Source: Hyphomicrobiales bacterium (GTDB taxonomy: Bacteria; Pseudomonadota; Alphaproteobacteria; Rhizobiales; Aestuariivirgaceae). Taken from it: a stretch of 32,575 bases of DNA. The notes below the pieces were generated by a model, which ran no database searches, was not told the origin of the DNA, and saw only the letters and a list, made by a program, of their open reading frames with translations. Shown here in pieces: positions 24,046-32,575 of this stretch. Location of the stretch: assembly GCA_027024225.1 (NCBI GenBank), contig JALVSR010000086.1, forward strand, positions 1 to 32,575. Direction: 5' to 3'. The translations under genes and the position numbers were made by a program. Every line of letters begins with the position of its first letter. Position 1 is the first letter of the stretch.

Positions 24046-26130
24046 ATGACCGACGACCTGTTCGCCAGCCTGCCGGAAGAGCCGGAAGAAGAGGAGCGGC
24101 CCACATCGCCGCCCGCGAAGCCACGCCCGGATGCCAGGCCGTGCGAGCAGAAAGGGACCACGAAGCCGGCCGCCAGGCCCGCCGCCGGGCAAGGGGGTGA
24201 GTATTCCGCCGCCGACATCGAGATACTGGAAGGCCTGGAGCCGGTGCGCCGCCGGCCGGGCATGTATATCGGCGGCACGGATGCGCGCGCGCTGCATCAT
24301 CTGTTCGCCGAGGTGCTGGACAACTCCATGGACGAGGCCGTGGCCGGACATGCCAGCTTCATCGAGGTGGAGCTGGACGCGGACGGCTACATCACCGTCA
24401 CCGACAACGGCCGCGGCATTCCTGTCGATCCGCATCCCAAGTATCCGGACAAGTCGGCGCTGGAGATCATCCTGACCACCCTGCACGCGGGCGGCAAGTT
24501 CGATTCGAAGGCCTACAACACCTCCGGCGGGCTACATGGCGTGGGCATATCGGTGGTCAACGCCCTTTCCTCCGACCTGGTGGTGGAGGTGGCGCGCAAC
24601 CGCCGCCTGTACCGGCAGCGCTATTCTCGCGGCAAGCCGCTGGGACCGCTGGAGGAGGTGGGCGCGGCCCCCAATCGCCGCGGCACGAGGGTGCGCTTTC
24701 ATCCCGACCCGGAGATCTTCGGGCCGGACGCCCGCTTCGACCCCGCCGTCATCTTCGAGAAATGCAAGTCCAAGGCCTATCTGTATAGTGGGGTGAAAAT
24801 CCGCTGGAAGTGCGCCTCGGAGCTGCTGACGGACAAGAAGGATGTTCCGCCGGAGGCCACCATCCACTTTCCCAACGGCCTGCGCGACTTTCTGGAGGAA
24901 AAGCTGACGGGCAAGGAGCGCATTGCCGATGAGCTGTTCGCTGGCAAGGTGGAGCAGGATGGCGGGCACGGCACGGTGGAATGGGCCGTGGGATGGTTCG
25001 TGGGCGACGGCTTCATCCACTCCTACTGCAACACCATCCCCACGCCGGAAGGCGGCACGCACGTCACCGGCCTGCGCATGGCGCTGCTCAGGTCGCTCAA
25101 GAATTTCGCCGAGATGACCGGCAACAGGCGCGCCGGCAACATCACGGCGGACGATATTCTCTCCACCGCCGGCGTGGTGCTTTCCGTCTACATCCGCGAG
25201 CCGGAGTTCGTCGGCCAGACCAAGGACAGGCTGTCCACGCCGGAGGCCGCGCGCATCGTCGAAGGCGCTTTACGCGATCACTTCGACCACTGGCTTTCCG
25301 GCCACCCGAAGCAGGCTGAGCGGCTGCTGGACTGGGTCATCGAGCAGGCCGACCAGCGCCTGGCCCGGCGCCGCCAGAAGGAGGTGCAGCGCAAGGCCGC
25401 CACCCGCAAGCTGCGCCTGCCCGGCAAGCTGGCCGACTGCACGGCCAAGGACAGGCGCGGCACGGAGCTGTTTTTGGTGGAGGGCGACTCCGCCGGCGGC
25501 TCCGCCAAGCAGGCGCGCAACCGCGAAACGCAGGCCGTGCTGCCCTTGCGCGGCAAGATCCTGAACGTGGCCAGCGCCAGCCGCGACAAGATCATGGCCA
25601 ACCAGGAAATCTCCAATATCGTGCAGGCGCTGGGCTGTGGCACGCGCTCGAAATACCGTGAGGAAGATCTGCGCTACGACAGGATCATCATCATGACCGA
25701 TGCGGATGTCGATGGCGCGCACATCGCCTCGTTGCTGATAACCTTCTTCTGGCGCGAAATGCCCGAGCTGATCCGCAATGGCCACCTGTATCTGGCCGTG
25801 CCGCCACTGTATCGGCTGGTGCAGGGGGCGAAGTCGGCCTACGCGCGCGACGATGCGCATCGCGATGAGCTTCTGGAAACGGAATTTTCGGGTCGTGGCA
25901 AGGTGGAGATTTCCCGCTTCAAGGGCCTGGGCGAGATGTTGCCCCAGCAGCTGAAGGAGACGACCATGGATCCGAAAACGCGCACGCTGCTCAAGGTGGT
26001 GGTGCGCGAAGAGGAGCGCGAGGAGACAGACAGAACCATCACCCGCCTCATGGGCACCAAGCCCGAGGCCCGCTTCGCCTTCATCAGCGACCGCGCCGAG
26101 TTCGTGGACGACGAGCTGTTGGACGTCTAG
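24046..26130 (+). CDS. parE: DNA topoisomerase IV subunit B
   Basis: This 694-residue ATPase subunit works with ParC to decatenate chromosomes. After a Pro/Glu-rich N-terminal extension (about 1-52) come the GHKL ATPase motifs: E89 and N93 in EVLDNSMDEA, DNGRGIPVD, and YNTSGGLHGVGISVVNAL. The TOPRIM domain has LVEGDSAGGSAKQARNR and TDADVDGAHIASLLITFF. The C-terminal Toprim tail MLPQQLKETTMDPKTRTLL with FVDDELLDV fits ParE more than GyrB, and no GyrB-type insertion is present. ATG 24046, preceded by AAGG, is chosen over an in-frame ATG at 23953 whose extension is not protein-like. Confidence 0.95.
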   Translation: MTDDLFASLPEEPEEEERPTSPPAKPRPDARPCEQKGTTKPAARPAAGQGGEYSAADIEILEGLEPVRRRPGMYIGGTDARALHHLFAEVLDNSMDEAVAGHASFIEVELDADGYITVTDNGRGIPVDPHPKYPDKSALEIILTTLHAGGKFDSKAYNTSGGLHGVGISVVNALSSDLVVEVARNRRLYRQRYSRGKPLGPLEEVGAAPNRRGTRVRFHPDPEIFGPDARFDPAVIFEKCKSKAYLYSGVKIRWKCASELLTDKKDVPPEATIHFPNGLRDFLEEKLTGKERIADELFAGKVEQDGGHGTVEWAVGWFVGDGFIHSYCNTIPTPEGGTHVTGLRMALLRSLKNFAEMTGNRRAGNITADDILSTAGVVLSVYIREPEFVGQTKDRLSTPEAARIVEGALRDHFDHWLSGHPKQAERLLDWVIEQADQRLARRRQKEVQRKAATRKLRLPGKLADCTAKDRRGTELFLVEGDSAGGSAKQARNRETQAVLPLRGKILNVASASRDKIMANQEISNIVQALGCGTRSKYREEDLRYDRIIIMTDADVDGAHIASLLITFFWREMPELIRNGHLYLAVPPLYRLVQGAKSAYARDDAHRDELLETEFSGRGKVEISRFKGLGEMLPQQLKETTMDPKTRTLLKVVVREEEREETDRTITRLMGTKPEARFAFISDRAEFVDDELLDV

Positions 26131-26140
26131 GGCCTGGCCT

Positions 26141-26222
26141 CAAAAAATCAAGCGCCCCAATCTGACGCAAAAACGCTGAATAGGCAAAGGGTTGCCCATG
26201 ACTGACGATTTTTTGCGCCAGA
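26141..26222. repeat. Inverted repeat after parE
   Basis: TCTGACGCAAAAA (26161-26173) pairs with TTTTTGCGCCAGA (26210-26222) with one mismatch over 13 bp. CAAAAAATC (26141-26149) is also the exact complement of GATTTTTTG (26207-26215), giving two competing structures. It lies between convergent parE and the [13 protein letters not shown] gene and may be a terminator or a small element remnant. Confidence 0.45.
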
Positions 26223-26304
26223 CCCTCGGAGCAGCATTTTCGCGGTATGTCACCGGTCGGTCGCCGCGCGCGCAAATGCCATGAGAGGCAGCGGGTTTCC
26301 CGCC

Positions 26305-27327
26305 CTATCCGCTCAGGCGCACGTCCAGCACGGAGGTCTTGGCGCGGCGGGCCACCTCCGAGGCGGTGGAGCCGAAGAAGATGCGTTGCAGGCGCGAGCG
26401 GCCTTCGTCGGTGACAACGATGCAGAAATAGTCCGAACCGTGCCGGATGATCTCATCGGCCGGCTTGCCTACGGAGATTTTCGTCTCCTTCACCGGAATG
26501 CCGAGGTCATCCAGCAGCTTGGCGGCCTTGTCCACGGCCTTCTGCGCCTTGTTCCGTTCGGCCTCGGTGGGGGCGACGGAAAACAGGGTGATGTCCTCGC
26601 CTGCGTAACAGGCCAGCACGGCGGCGCGGCGCACGGCGTTCATGGAGCGCGCGGTGCCGTCGGTGCAGATGAAAAAGCCCTTCTTGTCCAGCGTGTCGCG
26701 CGCGATCATGACCGAGCACGGGGCCAGCGCCAGGATGCGCTCGGCCACCACGTGGTGGAACAGCACCCAGATGCCGGACTTCTTCCAGCGCACCGGCTCG
26801 CCCAGGATGATGAGGTTGTAGGGCCCCAGCTCGTACTGGTCGAGAATGCCGGAAGTGATGTCCGGCGCCACCTTGAGCTTCAGCACGAGCTCGCGCCCTT
26901 CCGGACAGGTGAAGCTGACCTTGTTGTCGCCGGCGGGATCACCCCAGGCCTCGGTGTGCACGGCCTTCATTTCGCACTTGTCCACTTCCAGGCCCAGCTC
27001 GTCCTGCAGCACCTCCAGCCCCTTGCGCAGCACGCGCAGGCCCGGCAGCTCCACGCCGGCCTCCAGCATGTTCTGGCGCGCGATCTTGATGTGAATGCTG
27101 CCCGAACGGTCGATGGGCCGCACATACAAGAGCACGATGTCGCACGTGGGGCAGTTGGCGATGCGTGCGGCCATGCGCACCACGTAGAGCGTTTCCTCGT
27201 CCTTCACCGAGACCAGCACACGGAAACGCTTGCGCCGCTCGGTGCGCAGTTTCTTCAACTGCTCCTGCAGCGCCTTTTCCGTGCGGTCCGCCAGCGGCGA
27301 ACGCTTGAAGAATTCCACGACACCCAT
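26305..27327 (-). CDS. Universal stress protein, tandem
   Basis: This 340-residue protein has two USP-fold halves (about 35-170 and 215-340). The second half carries KKGFFICTDGTARSMNAVRRAA and the IVVTDEGRSRLQRIFFGSTASEVARRAKTSVLDVR ending typical of USP domains (ATP-binding-like G-S-T-A-S). The first half has VLVSVKDEETLYVVRMAARIA. The start codon lies 3 bp beyond the stop of the transporter gene, so it is made from the same mRNA. USPs often bind ATP or act with transporters; a regulatory or accessory role for this transporter is inferred from this context. Confidence 0.9.
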   Translation of the reverse strand: MGVVEFFKRSPLADRTEKALQEQLKKLRTERRKRFRVLVSVKDEETLYVVRMAARIANCPTCDIVLLYVRPIDRSGSIHIKIARQNMLEAGVELPGLRVLRKGLEVLQDELGLEVDKCEMKAVHTEAWGDPAGDNKVSFTCPEGRELVLKLKVAPDITSGILDQYELGPYNLIILGEPVRWKKSGIWVLFHHVVAERILALAPCSVMIARDTLDKKGFFICTDGTARSMNAVRRAAVLACYAGEDITLFSVAPTEAERNKAQKAVDKAAKLLDDLGIPVKETKISVGKPADEIIRHGSDYFCIVVTDEGRSRLQRIFFGSTASEVARRAKTSVLDVRLSG

Positions 27328-27330
27328 GGT

Positions 27331-28896
27331 TCAAAGCCCCAGCAATGGCCAGTAGAACGCGGCCGCCAGCAACAGGATGATAGTCGACATGATGACCATG
27401 CGCCAGCCCACCTTCAGGAAGTCCGTGGTCTTGAGGTAGCCCGAGGCGTAGACGATGGTGCAGGCCGGGGTGCCCACCACGGTGAGATAGGCGAAGGCCG
27501 AGGAAATGGCGGTGATGAAGCCGATCAGGATGGGGCTTTCGCCCGCGGCCTGCGCCAGGTTGAGCACGATGGGGCCCAGCACCGCCACCGCCGCGCCGTT
27601 GCTCATGGTGTTGGTCACGCCGGTGGTGAGCGCCGAAACGGCCGCCCACAGGCCCACGCCCTCGCCCATGCCCAACGGCTTGAGCATGGACAGGAAGCTG
27701 TTGGCGATCCAGGCGGCCGCGCCCGTCTCCTTCATTTGCAGGCCCAGCGAGATGGCCGCCGCGTAGAGCAGCACCACGCCCCAGTTGACGCCGGAGTTGA
27801 TGTCTTCCCACTTCACCAGCCCGGCGATGAGGAAGGCGGCCGCGCCAGCCACCGCGATGGTGCCCATGCCCAGCGAGCCGGAGAGCATGATCCAGCCATA
27901 CAGCACCGCAAAGAACAGCGCGATGGCCACCCAGTCGGCCGGCTTCAGCGGCCCCTGCTCCAGCACCTTCGCGCGCAGGCGCGCCACGGCGCGGTCAAGC
28001 TTGCGGTATTCGGGCCTGAAGGCGGTGAACAGGATGAGCGTGACGAAGGGCAGCTGCGCCAGAAAGACCGGATAGGCGTAGAGCATCCACTTGGCATAGT
28101 CGATGAGATACTTGTAGGTCTCCGGGTTCGTCGGGTCGTAGAAGAACTCCTTCCAGTAGCCGATCATGATGGCGTTGCGCGCGCCGCCCGAGGGCGTGCC
28201 GATGCCGGCCACGGAACAGCCGTAGGAAATGGAGAACAGCAGCACCGCGGCGAGGTTGCGCACCTTCTTGGGATCCTGCGAGGTAAGCGTAATCAGCGTG
28301 ATGCCCACGGGCAGCATCATGGCCGCCACCGTGTGCTCGCCGATGAAGGAGGCCAGCAGGCCAGAGACGAAGGAAATGCCGAAGGCGATGTTGAGCGTTC
28401 GGGTGCCGGTCATGCGCACGATGCCCCAGGCGATGCGCGTGTCCAGCTTCTGTTTCACCACCGCCACGGCCAGCATGAGCGAGCCCATGATGAACAGCAC
28501 CGAATCGGTCATCAGGCTTTTCGCCACCTTCGTCGATTCGATGCCCATGAGCACCACTTCCGCCACCACGATCATGAGCGCCACGGTGGGCAACGGCACC
28601 GGCTCGGTGACGAACAGGATGGTGGCGACCAGCGACATGACCAGCACGATGTGGCCCTCGCGGTTCAGCCCCTCCGGCGTAGGCAGCGAGAGCAGCACCG
28701 CGCCCAGGATGATGGCGATGAAGAACCAGCGTTTCTCGATGAAATAATGCAGGTTGATGGCCTGGCGAAACAGCAGCCAGCGCTGATAACCGCGGCGACG
28801 CAAATGGGCGATGTAATCGACTTCCGGCGCCTGCAGGCTGTCGCGCGCGAGCGAGAACCGCTCGCGACAGATTTCCGATGCGCTCGTTTCCGCCAT
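27331..28896 (-). CDS. SLC13/DASS family anion transporter
   Basis: This 521-residue protein has a 50-residue soluble N-terminus and about 11-12 membrane helices. Family features include FVTEPVPLPTVALM, FIGEHTVAAMMLPVG, YGCSVAGIGTPSGGARNAIM (the first S-N-T-like loop), and NTMSNGAAVAVLGP with GTPACTIVYASGY later. Members carry dicarboxylates, sulfate or related anions with sodium. Substrate cannot be set here. ATG 28896 follows an AGGGAGCGGG ribosome binding site; an open extension to 29214 is antisense to upstream DNA and not credible. The universal stress protein gene follows at 3 bp. Confidence 0.92.
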   Translation of the reverse strand: MAETSASEICRERFSLARDSLQAPEVDYIAHLRRRGYQRWLLFRQAINLHYFIEKRWFFIAIILGAVLLSLPTPEGLNREGHIVLVMSLVATILFVTEPVPLPTVALMIVVAEVVLMGIESTKVAKSLMTDSVLFIMGSLMLAVAVVKQKLDTRIAWGIVRMTGTRTLNIAFGISFVSGLLASFIGEHTVAAMMLPVGITLITLTSQDPKKVRNLAAVLLFSISYGCSVAGIGTPSGGARNAIMIGYWKEFFYDPTNPETYKYLIDYAKWMLYAYPVFLAQLPFVTLILFTAFRPEYRKLDRAVARLRAKVLEQGPLKPADWVAIALFFAVLYGWIMLSGSLGMGTIAVAGAAAFLIAGLVKWEDINSGVNWGVVLLYAAAISLGLQMKETGAAAWIANSFLSMLKPLGMGEGVGLWAAVSALTTGVTNTMSNGAAVAVLGPIVLNLAQAAGESPILIGFITAISSAFAYLTVVGTPACTIVYASGYLKTTDFLKVGWRMVIMSTIILLLAAAFYWPLLGL

Positions 28897-29220
28897 GAAC
28901 CCGCTCCCTGACCTTAATCCTATGGCGTGCGAAACTCCCCTACCCCCTCCATTCCGTCTGGAGAGACCTCTTGAAATACATTTCATCCGCTGTCGTGGGA
29001 CTGGTGCCGAGGCAAACCGCCAATCCCGCCGGAAATGCCCCCATGCGTGTGGCGAATGTCTGAATGCCCGGTTCTGAATATGTTGAAATGCGCACACATG
29101 CAAGAGCACAGGTGCATCATTTCCCCACGAACCGGGCAAAAACCGCTCAAACGTGCCGACCGTGGCAAAGAACACTTTTCCGGATTGCCCGGCATGACGC
29201 GAGGCGATATCCACTTGCGC
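28897..29220. other. Divergent intergenic region
   Basis: This lies between the SLC13 transporter gene (-) and the YihY-like gene (+). No gene is supported. It holds the palindrome at 28972-28985 and presumably both promoters, but no clear -35/-10 pair was found. Confidence 0.45.
28972..28985. promoter_or_regulatory. Palindrome TGAAAT-AC-ATTTCA, possible operator
   Basis: A 6-2-6 perfect palindrome sits 76 bp upstream of the transporter start, a usual place for a dimeric repressor or activator site. No regulator gene is adjacent and the factor is unknown. Confidence 0.35.
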
Positions 29221-30057
29221 ATGACGAGCGAAAGCAGAAAGCCCCGGCTGCTGCGCATCTTGCGTCTGTACTCGCGCTTCGTGCGCGATTTCTTAAGCGC
29301 GCTGTTCGACCCGAGGCTGGAGCATTACGCGGCGTCGCTGAGCTTCTCCACCCTGTTCGCGACGGTGCCGTTGCTGGCCATCATGGCTTCCGTGTTCACC
29401 GCGCTACCCGCCTTCGAACGGCTGCGCGACGTGGTGGAGCGCCTGTTGCGCTCCAACCTGCCGCTGACGGATCCGGCGTTGATCATGAACACCATCGACC
29501 GTTTCGTGGCCAACACGGACAAGCTGGGGCTTTTGGGCGTGGGCTGGATGGGGCTGGCGGCCTATTTCTTCTCGCGCACGCTGGATTACATCGTGCAGGA
29601 CGTGGCGCATGCGCCAACGCGCAGCGTGGCGGGCGCCTTGTTCACCTATGCGATGCTGAGCCTGAGCGTGCCGCCGCTGGCAGCGGCGGCCTATGCGGCG
29701 CAGGGCTGGCTGAGCGGCATGGTGGGGCACCTGCCGGGTGCGTGGCTCTTGCAGTGGAGTATTTCGTTGCTGCTGGTGTGGGCCATCTTCTGGCTGTTCT
29801 ACCAGTTCGCGCCAAACCGGCGCATCGAACCGGGCGCGGCGGCCATGAGCAGCTTCATCGTGGCGCTCATCTGGACGCTGCTGCGCGACGCCTTCCTGTG
29901 GTACGCGGCGCACGCCACCACCTACATGACCATTTACGGCGTGGTGGCCAGCCTGATGCTGTTCCTGTGGTGGATCTACATCTCGTGGGCGGTGCTGATC
30001 TATGGCCTGCGATTCTGCATCCTGCTGCACGGCAAGCAGGCCTTGGCGGAGGAATGA
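29221..30057 (+). CDS. YihY/BrkB family membrane protein
   Basis: This 278-residue protein has about six membrane helices. The family's opening AASLSFSTLFATVPLLAI is at 37-54. Later come GLAAYFFSRTLDYIV, FWLFYQFAPNRRIEPGAAAM, and ATTYMTIYGVVASLMLFLWWIYISWAVLIYG, all typical. It was once annotated as ribonuclease BN by mistake in many genomes; the real function is unknown. ATG 29221 is chosen; ATG 29194 is equally open and neither has a strong ribosome binding site. It ends 6 bp from convergent EamA gene. Confidence 0.9.
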   Translation: MTSESRKPRLLRILRLYSRFVRDFLSALFDPRLEHYAASLSFSTLFATVPLLAIMASVFTALPAFERLRDVVERLLRSNLPLTDPALIMNTIDRFVANTDKLGLLGVGWMGLAAYFFSRTLDYIVQDVAHAPTRSVAGALFTYAMLSLSVPPLAAAAYAAQGWLSGMVGHLPGAWLLQWSISLLLVWAIFWLFYQFAPNRRIEPGAAAMSSFIVALIWTLLRDAFLWYAAHATTYMTIYGVVASLMLFLWWIYISWAVLIYGLRFCILLHGKQALAEE

Positions 30058-30063
30058 CCCCCC

Positions 30064-30933
30064 TCAGCCGCGCAAGGTGGCGTAAAGGGAACTCAACACG
30101 ATGATGCCGATGCCGAGGAAGGTGAGCGCATCGGGCCATTCACCGAAGGCCAGCCAGCCGGCCAGCACACCCCAGATGATGACCGAGTAGCGCCACGGCG
30201 CGGAAACGGACAGCGGCGCGGCGCGCACCGCCAGCACCAGCGCGAACATGGCGGCGGAAAGAAATGCCGCCGCCAGCGCCAGCCCGGCCCAGGCCGCAGC
30301 ACTCACTTCCGCCCCGCCCTGCCACGCCCACAGCGGGAGCGCCACCACCTGCACCATGGCGATGTTGGCCAGCGCCACCACCATTGACGGCGCGGCGGGT
30401 GGAATGTTGCGCGTGGACATGTCGCGCCCGGCGATGCCCAGCATGGCGGCGAAGGCGGAAACCGCCCACCAGTTGAATCCCTCCGGCCCGGGGCGCACCA
30501 CCAGCAACGCGCCGATGAGCCCGCCCAGCACCGCCAGCATGTCCGCAAACCGCAGCCGCTCGCCCAGCCGCCAGGCCGCCAGCGGCAGGATGACCAATGG
30601 CGCCAGGTTGATGATGGCCAGGATGTTGGCGATGGGCATGTGCATGAGGGCGGAAAGGTAGGTGTAGGTGACGAAGGTGTCCCACGCGGAGCGGATGAGC
30701 ACGCTCTTGTGTTTGAGCCAGCCGAGCGCGCGCGGGCCGTGGCCGGGCAGGACGAGGATGAAGGCCAGCAGCAGCGCGATCATGACGAAGCCGCGCAGGG
30801 CGATGAGCTGGCCCAGCGGCAGCTCGCGCCCCAGCAGCTTCACCACCGCGTCGTTGGCCACGTAGAGGCCCATGGAGACGACCATGAAAAAGGGGGCGAT
30901 GAGCGTTGCGCGGGTGTGGGGGTGGTCGGTCAT
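30064..30933 (-). CDS. EamA/DMT family transporter
   Basis: This 289-residue protein has about ten membrane helices in two EamA halves. The start reads FFMVVSMGLYVANDAVVKLLG; the first half ends near NLAPLVILPLAAWRLGERLR and the second half contains SAPWRYSVIIWGVLAGWLAFGEWPD. The YVANDAVVK pattern is common in alphaproteobacterial DMT proteins. Substrate is unknown. It converges with the YihY-like gene at a 6-bp gap. It is the third EamA-type gene in the window; its divergence from the other two argues against local duplication. Confidence 0.9.
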   Translation of the reverse strand: MTDHPHTRATLIAPFFMVVSMGLYVANDAVVKLLGRELPLGQLIALRGFVMIALLLAFILVLPGHGPRALGWLKHKSVLIRSAWDTFVTYTYLSALMHMPIANILAIINLAPLVILPLAAWRLGERLRFADMLAVLGGLIGALLVVRPGPEGFNWWAVSAFAAMLGIAGRDMSTRNIPPAAPSMVVALANIAMVQVVALPLWAWQGGAEVSAAAWAGLALAAAFLSAAMFALVLAVRAAPLSVSAPWRYSVIIWGVLAGWLAFGEWPDALTFLGIGIIVLSSLYATLRG

Positions 30934-31309
30934 GAAAGGCTGCCTTCATGGAGAATCGCGAAACTTGTAGCACGTTTCGATGAATCGCACCGGGGGCTTC
31001 GGATTTTTCCCATGACGGCCTGCCCGTTCCCGTCATTGCCGGCCTCCGTTGTTCAGCCCGGAGACATAGCTGACAGGTGTTCGGGGACATGGTTGACACT
31101 TATCGCACCGAAAGCGGGCCAAGCTGGGAGGTGCGAGATGGGATGGCAAGTCGAGACATGGCCGCCAGCCGAAAAAGCGCCATCCTCTTGACCGAAATCG
31201 GTTGACCGGCCCTTTCATGTGGCCAATCATGCCTTCCATGGACGCGAGAACGCGCATTACCATCAACGACGCGGCGGATGTCTCGCCGCAGGCGAAGCAG
31301 GAAGCCGGT
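30934..31309. other. Intergenic region with mobile-element remnant
   Basis: This lies between the EamA gene (-) and moaA (+). It contains a possible truncated palindromic element (CGTCATTGCCGGC at 31031-31043) and the IS481-like remnant at 31050-31191. No complete gene was found. Confidence 0.5.
31050..31191 (+). mobile_element. Probable IS481-type insertion sequence end (remnant)
   Basis: The stretch TGTTCAGCCCGGAGACATAG and following GACAGGTGTTCGGGGACATG resemble the terminal sequences that precede IS481-type transposases in alphaproteobacteria (recalled pattern, not searched). A GGGAGG ribosome binding site and ATG at 31138 begin a peptide [13 protein letters not shown] that stops at 31191, as expected for a cut-off transposase start. 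No transposase core remains. It sits just upstream of moaA and could affect its promoter. Confidence 0.5.
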
Positions 31310-32362
31310 ATGGAGCGGCCGCCGGAACCACGGCGCGTGCCGGATGATTCCGGTGCGCTCGTCGACCCGTTCGGGCGGGCCATCACCTATTTGCGCATTT
31401 CCGTCACCGACCGGTGCGATTTTCGCTGCCGCTATTGCATGGCGGAGCAGCCCGTGTTCCTGCCGAAGAGGGAAATCCTCTCGCTGGAGGAGATCGACGC
31501 GGTGGCCAGCGCCTTCGTGCGGCTGGGCGTGCGCAAGATACGGCTCACGGGCGGCGAACCGCTGGTGCGGCGCGACATCATGTGGCTGATCGAGCGGCTG
31601 GCGCGGCACCTGGATGATGGCGCCTTGCATGAGCTGACGCTGACGACCAACGGTTCGCAACTGGCCAGATACGCCGCCGGGCTGGCCGAGGCCGGGGTGC
31701 GGCGGGTGAACGTCTCGCTGGACACGCTGGACGCGGAGAAGTTCCGCCACGTTACCCGGCGCGGCGAGCTTTCGCGCGTGCTGGAGGGGCTGGAGGCGGC
31801 GCAACGGGCGGGCCTTCGCATCAAGATCAACACCGTGGCGGTGAAGGGGCTGAACGAGGACGAAATTCCCGATATCATCCGCTGGGCGCACGAACAGGGC
31901 TTCGATATCAGCCTCATCGAAACCATGCCCATGGGCGAGACGGGCGAGGACCGCGCCGGCCAATACCTGCCGTTGTCCGAAGTGAAGAAGCGGCTGGAGG
32001 AAGAGCTGGGCTGGCGGCTCGAGAAGGATGATCTGAACACCGGCGGGCCGTCGCGCTACTGGCGGGTCAGGGAAACCGGCGGGCGGCTTGGCTTCATCAC
32101 GCCGCTGTCGGCGCATTTCTGCGATGACTGCAACCGCGTGCGGCTCACCGCCACCGGCAAGCTCTACCTGTGCCTGGGCCAGAACGAGGACGCGGATCTT
32201 CGCGCCGTGGTGCGCGGCGCGGCGCCGGAAGATGTGGACGCGGCGCTGGAAAAGGCCATCCGCCAGGCGGTTGCGCACAAACCCCGCGGACACGAGTTCG
32301 CCATTTCCGCCAGCGAGGTGCAGGGCCAGATGCCGCGCACCATGAACGTCACCGGCGGCTAG
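31310..32362 (+). CDS. moaA: GTP 3',8-cyclase (molybdopterin synthesis)
   Basis: This 350-residue radical SAM enzyme makes the cyclic intermediate of molybdenum cofactor from GTP. The N-terminal cluster CxxxCxxC is C36, C40, C43 ([10 protein letters not shown]). The second cluster is C271, C274 and C288 ([22 protein letters not shown]). The C-terminal Gly-Gly is present and is needed for activity in the family. ATG 31310 has an AGGAAG site 6 nt upstream and the frame's upstream extension to 31202 overlaps insertion-derived DNA, so this start is preferred. No moaC, mogA or other mo genes are seen within the window. Confidence 0.96.
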   Translation: MERPPEPRRVPDDSGALVDPFGRAITYLRISVTDRCDFRCRYCMAEQPVFLPKREILSLEEIDAVASAFVRLGVRKIRLTGGEPLVRRDIMWLIERLARHLDDGALHELTLTTNGSQLARYAAGLAEAGVRRVNVSLDTLDAEKFRHVTRRGELSRVLEGLEAAQRAGLRIKINTVAVKGLNEDEIPDIIRWAHEQGFDISLIETMPMGETGEDRAGQYLPLSEVKKRLEEELGWRLEKDDLNTGGPSRYWRVRETGGRLGFITPLSAHFCDDCNRVRLTATGKLYLCLGQNEDADLRAVVRGAAPEDVDAALEKAIRQAVAHKPRGHEFAISASEVQGQMPRTMNVTGG

Positions 32363-32395
32363 GACATGCTCCTTTCTTCATGTCGCTCTGTCGTC

Positions 32396-32415
32396 CCCCC
32401 GGCAAAAGCCGGGGG
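32396..32415. repeat. Palindrome after moaA
   Basis: CCCCCGGC-AAAA-GCCGGGGG is an 8-bp stem with a 4-nt loop, 33 bp past the moaA stop, and is related to the palindromes at 12.3-12.7 kb. No T tract follows, so termination is uncertain. Confidence 0.6.
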
Positions 32416-32448
32416 TGTCAGCCGGGGATAGATGCGCTTCCGCACCTT

Positions 32449-32467
32449 CGTCATCCCGGCGAAAGCC
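32449..32467. repeat. Broken palindrome at right edge
   Basis: CGTCATCCCGGCGAAAGCC is the left half of the palindromic family, but the expected GGGAT completion is replaced by CAGTAGTGTCC from 32468. The remaining 108 bp are not recognised. Confidence 0.55.
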
Positions 32468-32575
32468 CAGTAGTGTCCAAGAAAAATCTACCTTGGCTCA
32501 AAAAAGCTCGGGATTGTTCCGCACTTACGGTAAAATCAGGTTTGTGAAGCTTGATTTGCCGCAAGCGCAGGAACA

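Overview
The window is high-GC chromosomal DNA of the kind found in an alphaproteobacterium. The support is gene content: class II (plant-type) DAHP synthase, a second-type glutamyl-tRNA synthetase, an alphaproteobacterial-style ParE, RarD, a YpfJ-type zinc peptidase, and many short CCGGC-GAAA-GCCGG palindromes between genes. No rRNA, tRNA, CRISPR array, prophage or complete insertion sequence was found. Genus cannot be assigned from the sequence alone.

Layout. 1-3.2 kb: the end of lemA, a DUF2207 membrane protein, and an EamA transporter, all on +. 3.2-6.3 kb: a convergent spacer with a structured repeat, then on - a small conserved-looking ORF, a DUF502 membrane protein and a TPR-SPOR exported protein. 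6.4-9.5 kb: nadE and gltX in one tight unit. 9.5-14.1 kb on -: cysS, a 57-residue membrane protein, cimA (citramalate synthase) and rarD, with two 82-83 bp palindromic elements between them. 14.1-19.8 kb: an AT-rich upstream region, two large secreted proteins of unknown function with overlapping stop and start codons, and a textbook terminator. 19.9-23.9 kb: aroG (class II), a divergent YpfJ-like metallopeptidase, a Kazal-like secreted Cys-rich protein, and a small exported protein on -. 24.0-26.1 kb: parE. 26.3-28.9 kb on -: an SLC13-type transporter followed at 3 bp by a tandem universal stress protein. 29.2-30.9 kb: a YihY/BrkB membrane protein converging on an EamA transporter. 31.0-32.6 kb: a probable IS481-type remnant, moaA, and broken palindromes that may mark another insertion at the window edge.

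Most genes are housekeeping: NAD, tRNA charging, isoleucine and aromatic amino-acid entry steps, molybdopterin, and chromosome decatenation. The accessory part is the 14.3-19.8 kb cassette. Its two exported proteins share a roughly 90-residue domain with a Cys-Cys pair. The second also carries an N-terminal lectin-like region, DUF11-like repeats, and a C-terminal array of near-identical Cys-rich repeats. Its isolated AT-rich promoter region and strong terminator make it a self-contained surface or secretion unit, and the best candidate for something undescribed. A second notable feature is a roughly 110-bp intergenic repeat present twice, whose core is inverted between copies while the flanks keep the same orientation.
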